From Rhizobium leguminosarum (GTDB lineage Bacteria; Pseudomonadota; Alphaproteobacteria; Rhizobiales; Rhizobiaceae), in NCBI RefSeq assembly GCF_017876795.1, contig NZ_JAGIOR010000001.1:1762501-1826500 (forward strand): DNA of 64,000 nucleotides. The letters run 5' to 3'. A program made the translations under genes and the position numbers. Positions 30,006-38,779 of the stretch are shown one piece after another. Each line of letters starts with the position of its first letter. Position 1 is the stretch's first letter. The notes beneath the pieces are model-generated. The model was not told the DNA's origin. It saw only the letters and a program-made list of their open reading frames with translations, and ran no database searches.

Positions 30006-30939
30006 GAGTCTGACTCGAAAAGGTTTCAACGATATCCGTATCTTGCCAGCCGCCTGGTGAGCATTCGGATGTGAGCGATGGTTATCCAGGCTTCTGCTGA
30101 AGCGATGGATGTCTCGAAGTCCTTGGCCAATCTTCTGCATCGTCCCAGCCAGGCGAACGTCCTCTCGACGACCCAGCGGCGCGGCAGGATTTCGAAACCC
30201 TTGGCCTTGTCGGTACGCTTGATAATTTCGAGTGTCCATTTTCCTATTTTCTGCAGCCGCTTTTTCAGCTTGTCGCCCGCATAGCCGCCATCGGCGAAGA
30301 CATGAAGGAGCCACGGCCATCGGTTGCGGATAGATTTCAGGAGATCGGGAGCGCCGTCGCGGTCCTGGATATCAGCGCTGTGCACCATGAGGCCGACCAT
30401 CAGCCCGAGCGTATCAACAATGATGTGGCGCTTGCGGCCCTTGATCTTCTTACCCGCATCAAAGCCCCGAATACCGCCGCTTTCAGTAGTTTTGACGCTT
30501 TGGCTGTCGATGGCGCCAGCCGTCGGTGAAGCTTCCTTCCCGTCCAGCTCCCGTGCCTCCATGACGAGGTGGTGGTTGATCCGTGGCCAAAGACCCATTG
30601 CCCGCCATTCATAGAAATACCGCTGCACCGTTGAACAGGGCGGAAAGTCCTTCGGCAGCATCCGCCACTGGCAGCCTGTCGAAGCGATATAGAGAAGGGC
30701 GTTTAAAACCTCGCGCAGATCGGTCTTGCGTGGCCGGCCCAGGCGCCGTGGCGCGGGCATGAACGGCGCAATAAATTCCCATTCGCGATCGGTAACATCG
30801 CTTGCATATCGGCTCGTCCGACGGACATATTGCTGTCGGGTGGTTTCAGTCCAGGCCATTGTGCACTCCATCGAATCTTCGCAAATCCGAGGGAATCACA
30901 ACTGGCTGAAATCACTCATATCTTTTTGGGGCAGCCTCT
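30006..30939 (-). mobile_element. Second IS5-family (IS1031-type) element
   Basis: 934 bp, in the same orientation as the first. The ends are GAGTCTGAC at 30006 and GGCAGCCTC ending at 30939 (imperfect repeats). The 3-bp target duplication TGA at 30003-30005 and 30940-30942 fits the TNA rule. The target was apparently intergenic. Confidence 0.85.
30026..30859 (-). CDS. IS5-family transposase (IS1031-type), second copy
   Basis: 277 residues from the ATG at 30859 (MAWTETTRQQYVRR). DDE triad in AGAIDSQSVKT, VFADGGYAG and RWVVERTFAWLGR. No lesion. Long stretches such as SADIQDRDGAP and DTLGLMVGLMVHS are identical to the neighbour at 28180-29013, but the N-terminal third differs at many positions. 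Confidence 0.92.
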   Translation of the reverse strand: MAWTETTRQQYVRRTSRYASDVTDREWEFIAPFMPAPRRLGRPRKTDLREVLNALLYIASTGCQWRMLPKDFPPCSTVQRYFYEWRAMGLWPRINHHLVMEARELDGKEASPTAGAIDSQSVKTTESGGIRGFDAGKKIKGRKRHIIVDTLGLMVGLMVHSADIQDRDGAPDLLKSIRNRWPWLLHVFADGGYAGDKLKKRLQKIGKWTLEIIKRTDKAKGFEILPRRWVVERTFAWLGRCRRLAKDFETSIASAEAWITIAHIRMLTRRLARYGYR

Positions 30940-31115
30940 GAGGAATAGCCAAATATTCTTCGCGTGGTTTGATCGGGTTGCTGGGCGGTTCTTAGCAATA
31001 TTTTAACAATAATAGATAAAATACTTTGATCGGACTTCGTTTCGACTTTGGGTTTTGTCATGTCATTGAGGGCAGATGGCGGCTTGAAGGAGGCGTGAAG
31101 AGAGGAGCAGTATAA

Positions 31116-31415
31116 ATGCTGAAGAGCACGCTCATCGTAGTTTCCATCTCCATCGCCGCCGGAGCGACCATTCGCGCCTGGGCTTTTGCAATCTTTGCGT
31201 TTCTGCTGGTCGCTGCCCTGGGTGCTGTGATCCTGCTGAAAGGCTCCTCCTTTTCGGAAGCGATCGCCTACTCTCTCGAAGCGCTTATCTTGATGGAAAT
31301 ATGCTATCTGGCGGGTCTATTTGCCTACTCACTGTGGGCGCATATCCAAAAGCGGCGGAAAAAGGACTCTATCACCGAGCGCTCACATGTGACCGGCAAG
31401 CGTCCCCAGGGATAA
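31116..31415 (+). CDS. Small three-helix membrane protein, copy A
   Basis: 99 residues with three hydrophobic helices (about 4-20, 22-43, 52-72) and a basic hydrophilic tail ending GKRPQG. I do not recognise the family. GGAG lies about a dozen bases before the ATG. It has a paralogue of the same length at 35316-35615 (shared SISIAAGATIRAWAFAIFAF-type core and an ERPQG-like end). One copy lies before each version of the EPS regulatory head, which suggests a role in envelope or EPS assembly, but this is inference from position. Confidence 0.75.
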   Translation: MLKSTLIVVSISIAAGATIRAWAFAIFAFLLVAALGAVILLKGSSFSEAIAYSLEALILMEICYLAGLFAYSLWAHIQKRRKKDSITERSHVTGKRPQG

Positions 31416-31626
31416 TGCAATGGCTGAGCAGGCGGGATGCGCCTCTGTGTGGTATCTCAGCCGTCCAGAACGAAGGCAACGTCCTCAAAAATTGACGATT
31501 TGCGCGCACTAGAACAGGATGGTTTAAGGCTGCCTGGCTGCTTAAAGTCCTTTTTTAATCATATATTTACATCATGATTTCGTCCGAGAACCGCTTACGC
31601 TTTTCGGCGGGGAAAACGGAAATATG

Positions 31627-32277
31627 CTACGAGTCCACTTTGGGCAGTAAGGCGTGCCGGGAAAGCAGGGCCGACAGCGTTTTTGCCATGATCATGAAAT
31701 CCAATGCGAGCGTCCATTTGCACAGATACTCGACGTCGAGGGAAACGCTATTTTGATAGCTGACGCGCTCGCCGGTCTGCCAATGACCGATCAGGCCAGG
31801 ACGGACCGCGATGTAGGCATAGGCATGTTCGCCGTATCGCGGCAGCTCTTCTTTGCTAACGGCGCGGGGTCCGACGAGGCTCATTTGCCCAAGCAGCACG
31901 TTGATCAATTTGGGAAGCTTGTCGAGGCTCGATCGCGTCAGGATGTCGCCGAGGACAGTCACATGCGGGCTGGCCGTTGCGTCGGCTCTCGTCGTCCGAA
32001 ACTTGAGGCAACCGAACTCTTTTCCCCTATAGCCAATCCGCCGATGCGAATCGAGAATGGGGCCTCTATCGCTTAGCGTTATAATGAGTGCTACCGACAG
32101 AAGGAGCGGCGACAGAAGAAATAAGATAGACGCCGCAATGGTGGTGTCTAATGCGCGCTTCAGAATCCTGCTGATCGTATCGGATTTGGACGAGTTGAAT
32201 GGATACCCTTCCTGTCGCCCCCTGGTGTAGTCCCGCCAAGGGTCGTTTCGGTTGATACCCTGATTTTTTCCCGCCAT
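31627..32277 (-). pseudogene. Degenerate priming sugar transferase (ExoY-like), decayed paralogue
   Basis: Open frame of 216 residues from the ATG at 32277 (GGAG seven bases before), homologous to the transferase at 41689-42390. The N-terminal membrane helix (ALDTTIAASILFLLSPLLLS), GPILDSHRRIGYRGKEFGCL and C-terminal RPGLIGHWQTGERVSY are recognisable. About two dozen residues are missing after KFRTTRAD. The catalytic SIDELPQL motif has become SLDKLPKL, and GPRPIT has become GPRAVS. In monotopic phosphoglycosyl transferases the Asp-Glu dyad of DELPQ is catalytic (described for PglC), so this protein should be inactive even though the frame is open. Confidence 0.75.
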
Positions 32278-32726
32278 CCGCGTCTCCGTTGGGCGAAGCC
32301 CAGAAATTACAGCGAAAGCTTGTTCTAATATAGGTTTGATGTCTGTGACCGAGGTCACAATGGTGAATAAATTCTTTATTTCCGAAGGTGTATTTGTGAG
32401 TATTTAAAATATTATTTGGGCATTCGGTTAAGTAAACAAAATGTTATTAGTATTAATTGGGGTAATTGGATTAATCATGTGTCATGCTGATGTGTTGCGT
32501 CATTGAGAAATTGTCATTGATTGTACAAAATCCAACCGTAGCTTATAATCATGGTATATTATAGAATTCAGTATAGATAAGTACGTATATAAATGTGAGC
32601 AGTCGTCATTATTTATGTATAATTACGGCAAAAGATTTTTATACTATCGTTATTTGACTTTATAATTTATAAAATTGCCAATGTCGCCGACGATAATAAC
32701 CAATTAATCTGCGTGGAGTTGCGCGT
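32278..32726. other. AT-rich divergent regulatory region, copy A
   Basis: About 450 bases, much richer in A+T than the surroundings, between the decayed transferase (minus) and the Crp/Fnr remnant (plus). It begins with a near match to the intact locus: GAATAAATTCTTTAT at 32364-32378 corresponds to TTAATAAATTCTTTAT near 42474. Contains many possible -10 boxes but no coding sequence. Confidence 0.6.
32344..32359. promoter_or_regulatory. Perfect CRP/FNR-type operator TGTGA-N6-TCACA
   Basis: TGTGACCGAGGTCACA is an exact TGTGA-N6-TCACA consensus. The intact locus has the diverged form TGTTACCAAGGTCATA in the corresponding place (42455-42470). It lies between a priming-transferase gene and a Crp/Fnr-type gene, so it is probably the target of that regulator. 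Confidence 0.7.
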
Positions 32727-32892
32727 ATGGACGGGGCGATTGGCATCAGAGATAACAAGACTAGAGGAGGCGCGTCGCTGTCTGCGGCGTTTGCGCGAGA
32801 GCAAAGTGGTCGACGGCACGCATGGCAAAATCCGCATTCTCAATCGGAAGGCGTTGGAGGCTTATGCCGAGGGTGCGGCGCCCCTCGCTTGA
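32727..32892 (+). pseudogene. Crp/Fnr regulator remnant, core deleted
   Basis: The start (GGAG, then ATGGACGGGG) matches the start of the intact regulator at 42862. The end, from about 32774, reads in another frame LRRLRESKVVDGTHGKIRIL followed by NRKALEAYAEGAAPLA, which matches the intact C-terminus (LRRLREGKIIDGGQGKIRIL, NRKALEACANGA). Some 190 codons, covering the sensor domain and most of the DNA-binding domain, are deleted, with a frame change at the joint. Clear pseudogene. Confidence 0.85.
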
Positions 32893-32940
32893 GACGGCGC
32901 CGCGACCACTTCCGGGCGATATGCATCTAGGCGACCTGCA

Positions 32941-33963
32941 TCAGACTTCGCTCTCGGAGGCATTTCTCCAGTATTTCCAGCCTTCACCCTGGATGAGCCC
33001 GTGATCGGAGAGGTCCTTCCAGCTTCTGTAGGTGCCGGTATCGGCACAGACGAAGGCATCGACGTCCTTGCTCGAGGAATATACGGCATACTCCTCCGTA
33101 TGTTGGGACAGGTGCGCCGCATCGGCAACCTGGCGCACGAAGGTCGACAGGAACTTGAAATGCAGAAGCGCGCCAGATACGCCGAGCGCGCCGCGCATGT
33201 CGCCCAAATTCAGGGAGAGCGGCCAGACCTGGTGGGATGACTTCAGAAAAAGACGTTCGCCCCCGACATAGACGAGGGGTATCTTGTTGAGCGCAGGGCC
33301 ATCCCAGAGCCGGTTGTGGAAATAGACCCGCCCGCGAACACCGCCCTTGATCCATATCGTCCAGTTGCGTTTGTCGAAATGCGCGACATAGCCGGACCGG
33401 TCGAAGAGATTGCAGACTTCGAGCGGATTTCGACCGGGTTCGCATATGTTTTCGAGAACGGGATGGGGGCTGTACATGTCGATCATCACCGAGCGGAGGG
33501 AGCGGCCGCCCATGGAATCCATATAGGCGGTCAATTGATCGATCAGCCGTGTGTCGCAATGGGGATAGACCAGGAACTCGTCTGCATCGACATAGAGAAC
33601 CCATTTCTCCCGACAATGCCGGTTAATGACTTCGTTGATCCAGTCGTTTCCGAATCTCGCAGCCTTGTAGGACCCGTGGGCAGAAAGAAGTGAGACATCG
33701 TCGAAGCTGGACAGCAACTCGACCGTGCCATCGGTCGAGCCGTTGTCGATGCAGATGAAATGCTCGAAGCCGAGAGCACGATAATATTGCAGGAAGAATG
33801 CCAGCCGGTGGCCCTCGTCGCGGATGACGCAGATGACGACGTGACGTGCCTGCGTGAGCCCATCGCGCAGCAGGTCATAGCGAACCTGCCGGGCCTTGAG
33901 CGAGCGGCGCAGGCGGGCTTTTGCGTAATGCGAGATACTGGCGGCGGAAGCCCTATAACTCAT
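32941..33963 (-). CDS. Glycosyltransferase family 2
   Basis: 340 residues. A GT-A type transferase with VVICVIRDEGHRLAFFLQYY, the nucleotide-binding ICIDNGSTDGTVELL, and the DxD metal motif in WVLYVDADEFLVYP. This is the Glyco_tranf_2_4 type, which keeps a long C-terminal part (RNWTIWIKGGVRGRVYFHN ... LLHFKFLSTFV). No membrane helix, so it acts on the cytoplasmic face. Start ATG at 33963. Donor and acceptor cannot be told from sequence. It lies between the decayed and the intact EPS heads and is transcribed towards the former. Confidence 0.85.
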   Translation of the reverse strand: MSYRASAASISHYAKARLRRSLKARQVRYDLLRDGLTQARHVVICVIRDEGHRLAFFLQYYRALGFEHFICIDNGSTDGTVELLSSFDDVSLLSAHGSYKAARFGNDWINEVINRHCREKWVLYVDADEFLVYPHCDTRLIDQLTAYMDSMGGRSLRSVMIDMYSPHPVLENICEPGRNPLEVCNLFDRSGYVAHFDKRNWTIWIKGGVRGRVYFHNRLWDGPALNKIPLVYVGGERLFLKSSHQVWPLSLNLGDMRGALGVSGALLHFKFLSTFVRQVADAAHLSQHTEEYAVYSSSKDVDAFVCADTGTYRSWKDLSDHGLIQGEGWKYWRNASESEV

Positions 33964-34098
33964 ATTCTGTCCTGAACATTATCTATCTTGGTATGAATAG
34001 ATGAATACTTGCGCGCGCGCCTGCAATCCAAAGCTCGACCGGCGATGCTGAGATCGGTCACGCCGACATTCACCCCCGGACGAACCAACGATGGGTCC

Positions 34099-35010
34099 TC
34101 ATACAGCGTAGTCGCCAACCAGCAGCTTTTGGACCCGCGGATCAGAACCGTCTTTCTCAATTGCGTGTTCGATGCGCGCTCGTATCGACCGGTACTTATA
34201 CAGAATCTTACGATCGAAGCTTATTCCGCGATACAACGAGTTGTAAATCGGATGGGCTTTGCGAAGGTCGACGTAAACTTGGCTTTCCTTGTCGGTCCAT
34301 GGAAAGAAGGTTCCGTGCCACGGCTTTGGATGCGCCATGTAATGCACGATCGCCAAGGAGGACATATTGACGAGATGAAGGAACTGCTTGGGAAAGTTCC
34401 AGCGGTTCGATACGAGGATCAGCGATGAGCCACAGACATAATTCAATGCGCCCTGATCGTGTTTGCCCTCGCAGGCCTCAGGATTTTTAGCAAAAAGCTC
34501 AAGCGCCTCCTGCCCGATCCAGCCATTGCGATGGAATTTCAGGACTCCCGCGTTGAAATAGTGACTGCTCTTTCCAGTGTCGAGGAAATCATGGATCGCC
34601 GTGTAATCGCGCGCCGCGAAAAACCTGCCTTCGGGCACAGTGGCGTTTTCGAGCCTGCCGAGATCGCTGACGATCTGCGTATCCCCATCAAGGTAGATGA
34701 TCTGGGTATAGTTGGCAGGCAGAATCTCGCAAAGCACCAACTTGGCCATCGTGCTGACGCTGATGCGTCCCCGGAAATGCGCCCCGTCGAGCTTGCCGAG
34801 CGAATCCTGCAGCGCTTCGGTCACATCCATCAAGTCGACCCCGCTCGTGGCGAGCAGGGCTTTCAGCGCTTCGAAATTATCGAGATGTTCCGACATGAGA
34901 ACGCAGACATCGGTCGCGGGGCTTGCGAATTTGCGAGCTTGAAGCGCCGAGAGAATGGTCGGAAATGAATACTCGACATCCGTGACGTAGACGACGCACT
35001 GATTGTTCAT
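34099..35010 (-). CDS. Glycosyltransferase family 8
   Basis: 303 residues, retaining GT-A type (LgtC/glycogenin family). Seen: VVYVTDVEYSFPTILSALQA at the N-terminus, the DxD metal motif in IIYLDGDTQIVSDL, YFNAGVLKFHRNGW, HDQGALNYVC, and HYMAHPKPWHGTFFPW with the conserved His near the C-terminus. GT8 enzymes use UDP-glucose or UDP-galactose and retain the anomeric configuration. AAGGG precedes the ATG at 35010. A likely side-chain or backbone transferase of the EPS. Confidence 0.88.
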   Translation of the reverse strand: MNNQCVVYVTDVEYSFPTILSALQARKFASPATDVCVLMSEHLDNFEALKALLATSGVDLMDVTEALQDSLGKLDGAHFRGRISVSTMAKLVLCEILPANYTQIIYLDGDTQIVSDLGRLENATVPEGRFFAARDYTAIHDFLDTGKSSHYFNAGVLKFHRNGWIGQEALELFAKNPEACEGKHDQGALNYVCGSSLILVSNRWNFPKQFLHLVNMSSLAIVHYMAHPKPWHGTFFPWTDKESQVYVDLRKAHPIYNSLYRGISFDRKILYKYRSIRARIEHAIEKDGSDPRVQKLLVGDYAV

Positions 35011-35315
35011 GTCATCACCCTTCCGATTGTGCGCGATACAAATGAGCCGGCATTGTCTTCCCAGTCGAGGGAACAGTTGTGAATTGAGCCGACGGGTCTG
35101 TCATATGAAGGCCCCGTTCGGTATATATAGCCCGCGTCCAGTCCGGTGGTGGCCCAATCGGATCTGGCTGCCGGCGGCTTTTGTGTGGTCATTGTTGAGA
35201 TATTCACCATGAAGAGTGCCTTGCCTGTCACAAGGCTGTGTTTCGACATCTTGTTTCGCGGGCCGGTGATTGGTGCCGGGAGCCGTGTCGGAATGCAGAG
35301 GGAAGGGGGATTGCG

Positions 35316-35615
35316 ATGCTGATCACCACACTCGTGGCAGCTGTGATTTCGATCGCTGCCGGGGCTGCAATCCGTGCCTGGGCCTTCGCAGTTTTTGCAT
35401 TCCTCGTGGCAATCGGATTCGGCAGCGTGGCTTTCGCCGATGGATCGTCCGTGATTGCGGCGGTCCTCTCCGGTATTGCGATCCTCGTGCTGATGGAAAT
35501 CGGCTACCTGGCAGGCGTGTTCGTGTCGGGGCTTTTGCGGCGTAGTGCCAAGCTGCGGGAAAATAAATCGGTCGCAGACAACGTCGCGACCAGCCGCGAG
35601 CGCCCGCAAGGGTGA
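35316..35615 (+). CDS. Small three-helix membrane protein, copy B
   Basis: 99 residues, paralogue of the 31116-31415 protein: the first 30 residues share SIAAGAAIRAWAFAVFAF and the middle helix shares LMEIGYLAGVF. GGAAGGGGG precedes the ATG at 35316, which was chosen over a longer frame from 35238. Three membrane helices and a charged tail ending SRERPQG. The family is not known to me. Confidence 0.78.
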   Translation: MLITTLVAAVISIAAGAAIRAWAFAVFAFLVAIGFGSVAFADGSSVIAAVLSGIAILVLMEIGYLAGVFVSGLLRRSAKLRENKSVADNVATSRERPQG

Positions 35616-35800
35616 TGTTGACGTAGACCTCTCAGCATATCCTTCTGCGGCGCGCTTTGCAGGAGCGCCTTTGGCAGACGGGCTCCTTCTCGCGGGGATC
35701 CTTGCAAGATCCGACGCGGCCGGCCGGCCCCGGCCCGGTACGGGCACGTCGATGGCTTGACGAAACCATGCCGCGCCGCGGCGGAGTTCGAGCGCGGGCA

Positions 35801-37270
35801 TCATCGTGCTGAAAACATCGGCGCTCTCATCAGAGATGTCGATGTCTCCCGTGGGGTTCGGTTGGCAAGCGGCCGGGCTGCGCGTCGCGGTGAGATATTG
35901 GTTGGCGCCAGGCACCCGGCCGCCAGACCCGCCGTCGTGCTGAACAGCAGGCCGAGATCGGTGCCGCTTCCTGATATCGCCGCCGAGGCGACCTGGGCGA
36001 TGCATGCCATAATCGCGGCGTTTCCGATCGCGTGGGTTTCCCGATCGCCTGATATGCGCCGGCCGGAGGCCCTTAAAAGGCTGCACAAGAAAGTGACGAA
36101 GAGAAGAGTGCCGGTTAATCCGACATTGGAAAGCAATGCAGCGATAAAACTCGAGGCTCGAACCGTGCCGAGCCCGGCGCCGAAGGTGGCGGTATCAACG
36201 AATGCGATCAATGCCAGCGTGTTCCAGGCGGTCCGTTCTTCGCCGGATTGCGATTGGAGCTTGTCCGACAAAGTGGTGTTCACCAGGCCGGCAATGGAAT
36301 CCCACGCATCGGGGACGAGGCTGAGTGCAACGATGGCACAGGGAATCAAGAACAGCGTGATCACCAGGAGTGTCACGTGCGGGGTCGTTGCCGGGCCGCC
36401 GATCAGTCGTTTCAGGCAGAACAGCACGAACAAGCTGACAACGAAGATGCCGGCGATGTAGGCGGTTGTTGACGTGCAAAGCACGATCGTCGGGCCGATG
36501 AAAAGCGTTGCAAGTCCCGCCAGGCGGCTTTGAACACGCTCCAGCCACAGCATAAGCGTGAAGGAAAAATAGGCCAGCGCGACCGCGCCATAGGTGCTCG
36601 CTTCGGGAAAGGAACCGACGATGCGCTTGAAGCCGCTGATCGTCTCGGCCGTATGCATCGTATAATTCGCATTCCTGATGATATCGAGCAGGTAGGACTG
36701 GCCGCTCAGGAAGGTTCCGATATCAATAAGCGCCAATGCAAAACATACTAGCGACGCCACGATCAGTTGTTGTGCAAAGAAACGGGCATATCCGAGCCTG
36801 GTGAGCCCCGAGACGACGGCAAAGCAGGCGAGGTCGCCGAGCAGATAGACGGATTGGCTGAGATTGGACGAACCTGGAGCCAGCGGAGCGGCCACTGTCG
36901 ACATCATCCCCGAGACGTCTCGTGCAGAGGAGTAGACGAGGGTCGCGCCTGCAAAGATGCGGGGCAAGAAGAACGACGATGCCACGGAAAACAGGATGTA
37001 GGTGGCAAACCAGAAGCCAGGGCCTGGATAGGCGATGCTGGCCAGTACCGTCTGCGTTTGAGCCGGGCGCAGCAGGGCGGCCAGAACGAGAAAGAGCACC
37101 AAAAGATGGCTTGGCTGGATGCTGCTGCCGCCGAGCGCGGGCAATTGGAGAGCCGCTGCGGCTCCCAGCAGCGTCGACAGGCAGAGGGTCGTAATAGCAA
37201 AGCGCGCGCCGTTGATCATGCCGAGCACACCAAGCAGCAGAACGATGAAACCGATCGGTTCTATCGACAT
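35801..37270 (-). CDS. Polysaccharide polymerase (Wzy/ExoQ-like), O-antigen ligase family
   Basis: 489 residues with about twelve hydrophobic helices and a larger periplasmic loop around residues 300-350 (AWDSIAGLVNTTLSDKLQSQ, SGEERTAWN), the arrangement of Wzy-type polymerases and O-antigen ligases. Sequence conservation in this family is low, so the call rests on topology, the GEERTAWN-like motif followed by FGAGLGTVRASSFI, and its place among Wzx, Wzz and export genes. Expected to link lipid-carried repeat units in the periplasm. The C-terminal 40 residues are hydrophilic. Confidence 0.75.
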   Translation of the reverse strand: MSIEPIGFIVLLLGVLGMINGARFAITTLCLSTLLGAAAALQLPALGGSSIQPSHLLVLFLVLAALLRPAQTQTVLASIAYPGPGFWFATYILFSVASSFFLPRIFAGATLVYSSARDVSGMMSTVAAPLAPGSSNLSQSVYLLGDLACFAVVSGLTRLGYARFFAQQLIVASLVCFALALIDIGTFLSGQSYLLDIIRNANYTMHTAETISGFKRIVGSFPEASTYGAVALAYFSFTLMLWLERVQSRLAGLATLFIGPTIVLCTSTTAYIAGIFVVSLFVLFCLKRLIGGPATTPHVTLLVITLFLIPCAIVALSLVPDAWDSIAGLVNTTLSDKLQSQSGEERTAWNTLALIAFVDTATFGAGLGTVRASSFIAALLSNVGLTGTLLFVTFLCSLLRASGRRISGDRETHAIGNAAIMACIAQVASAAISGSGTDLGLLFSTTAGLAAGCLAPTNISPRRAARPLANRTPRETSTSLMRAPMFSAR

Positions 37271-37395
37271 GCTTCAGATCCTGATCCGGAGGGTAAGCGG
37301 CCAAGGCCCCGCTTTTGCCGACAACCGGCATCCGTCTCTCGGCATGATGTTCGAGGCGAAAGCTGCCCGCTGTCGTCGATGATCACAACCGCCAC

Positions 37396-38775
37396 CTAAT
37401 TCGATCCTGCCTGAGATACCCAGCCGGGGGCCGACCGGCTGTCCCCGGCCACGTCGGACGACGGGACTGTCGAGCTCTGTTTCTGCGGCGCGGTCTGCGG
37501 CGACGGGGAGGAGCCCTGAAGATTCGTGTCCAAACCGACCTCGACCAGATCGTGCGGCAGCAATGCGGTTTGCTCGTCTGCCACGATGTTGCGATAGGTT
37601 CCGTCGTCATTGCGGCGCACGATCCTGTAATTCTTCTGCGCTCTGCCGAGACCCGGTGCGTCCGTGCTGATCTGGGCGAGTTGAGCGTCGTAGCCGGCCT
37701 GTTCGCCGAGAAGCTGGGCCACCTGGATATCGATCGCCGCCCTGCCGATCGCAAGATTGACCTGATTGAGCAGGTCCTGGTTTTCGCTGTTCTGCCTGTT
37801 GACGATGTTGATCTTGGAACGATCGGCTTCGCTGAGGCCCTGGCGAGCCGTGGTCAGGGCAACTTCGAGATCGATCAGGGTGCCTTGTGCATCAGCGACC
37901 CCGCGGTCGACCGAGACCTGACGGGAATTGCTGACCAGGCCCTTGCTGACCAGGCTGTTGACATTGTCCAATTCTTTTTGGGCAAGGTCGATCTGCCGTT
38001 TTTGCGAATTGATCTTGGCCGCAAGCGACTCGACCTGCTGGCCATAGAGGCGGGTGAGATCATTCGCCGCTTCGATCTGGCTGTCAATATCGACGCGCCG
38101 CAGCCGCATCAGGTTCAATTCCTGTGCCTTCAGCTTGTCTATATCGGGCGTTCCCACAAGTTCGCCAGGAATTTCGAAACTCTGCTCGCCAGCGATCTCT
38201 GCGCGCAGCCGCGCCTGCCGCATCAAGAGATCGCGCCGGTTGAGAACGGCCGTTCGGTAGGCGCCGGCAGCCTGGATCCGGTCGCGTTCGAAGTAGGTAT
38301 TATCCTCGCGTTCCCGCAGGAAACCACCAGCGATGCTGACCACCTTCATGACGGTCATGTTGGGTTCAAAAGGATAGCGTCCGGGAGTTTGCACGGTTCC
38401 GGTGACGAAGATCGGCGCATGCTCGGCAATCTCCAAGGCGATGTACGGCTTGCCCGGGAGTTCCGCCTTTTCGGCCAGCGCGCCGGCAATGGCATCGGCG
38501 AGCTCTTCAGTCGTCTTTCCGATCGCCTGCACGTGGCCGGCGATCGGGATCGACAGGTCGCCGGTATCGTCGATGGCATAGACGCCGTCGAGAGCTTCCC
38601 AGCTGGCATAGCGCGAATCCGACGAGCGCCATTCGACGACGCGCAGTCTTACCTTGTCTTCCGGTACGAGGGTGAATGTCTGCGCATGGGCGACGCTCCA
38701 GCCGGTCAGGCAACAGAAAGCCAGCAAGGCGAGTGCTGCGGAGATGAGGCGATCGGACAAGGATGTAGGCTGCAT
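37396..38775 (-). CDS. Polysaccharide export protein (ExoF/Wza-like)
   Basis: 459 residues. Signal peptide (cleavage about AHA/QTF), a Poly_export domain (about 30-100, FTLVPEDKVRLRVVEW ... DLSIPIAGHVQAIGKT), a SLBB-type segment (EHAPIFVTGTVQTPGRYPFE), then a long coiled coil (about 210-370: IDSQIEAANDLTRLYGQQVE ... LAQKELDNVNSLV). ExoF-type proteins have this plan and no lipobox, as here. The ATG at 38775, with GGAGATAG before it, was preferred to the longer frame that overlaps the next gene. It works with the Wzz-like protein to move polymer across the envelope. Confidence 0.88.
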   Translation of the reverse strand: MQPTSLSDRLISAALALLAFCCLTGWSVAHAQTFTLVPEDKVRLRVVEWRSSDSRYASWEALDGVYAIDDTGDLSIPIAGHVQAIGKTTEELADAIAGALAEKAELPGKPYIALEIAEHAPIFVTGTVQTPGRYPFEPNMTVMKVVSIAGGFLREREDNTYFERDRIQAAGAYRTAVLNRRDLLMRQARLRAEIAGEQSFEIPGELVGTPDIDKLKAQELNLMRLRRVDIDSQIEAANDLTRLYGQQVESLAAKINSQKRQIDLAQKELDNVNSLVSKGLVSNSRQVSVDRGVADAQGTLIDLEVALTTARQGLSEADRSKINIVNRQNSENQDLLNQVNLAIGRAAIDIQVAQLLGEQAGYDAQLAQISTDAPGLGRAQKNYRIVRRNDDGTYRNIVADEQTALLPHDLVEVGLDTNLQGSSPSPQTAPQKQSSTVPSSDVAGDSRSAPGWVSQAGSN

Positions 38776-38779
38776 TGAT

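Noticed and set aside
37552..38778. 408-codon ORF antisense to the export gene
   Set aside because: Shadow frame; the opposite strand encodes a clear ExoF-like protein.
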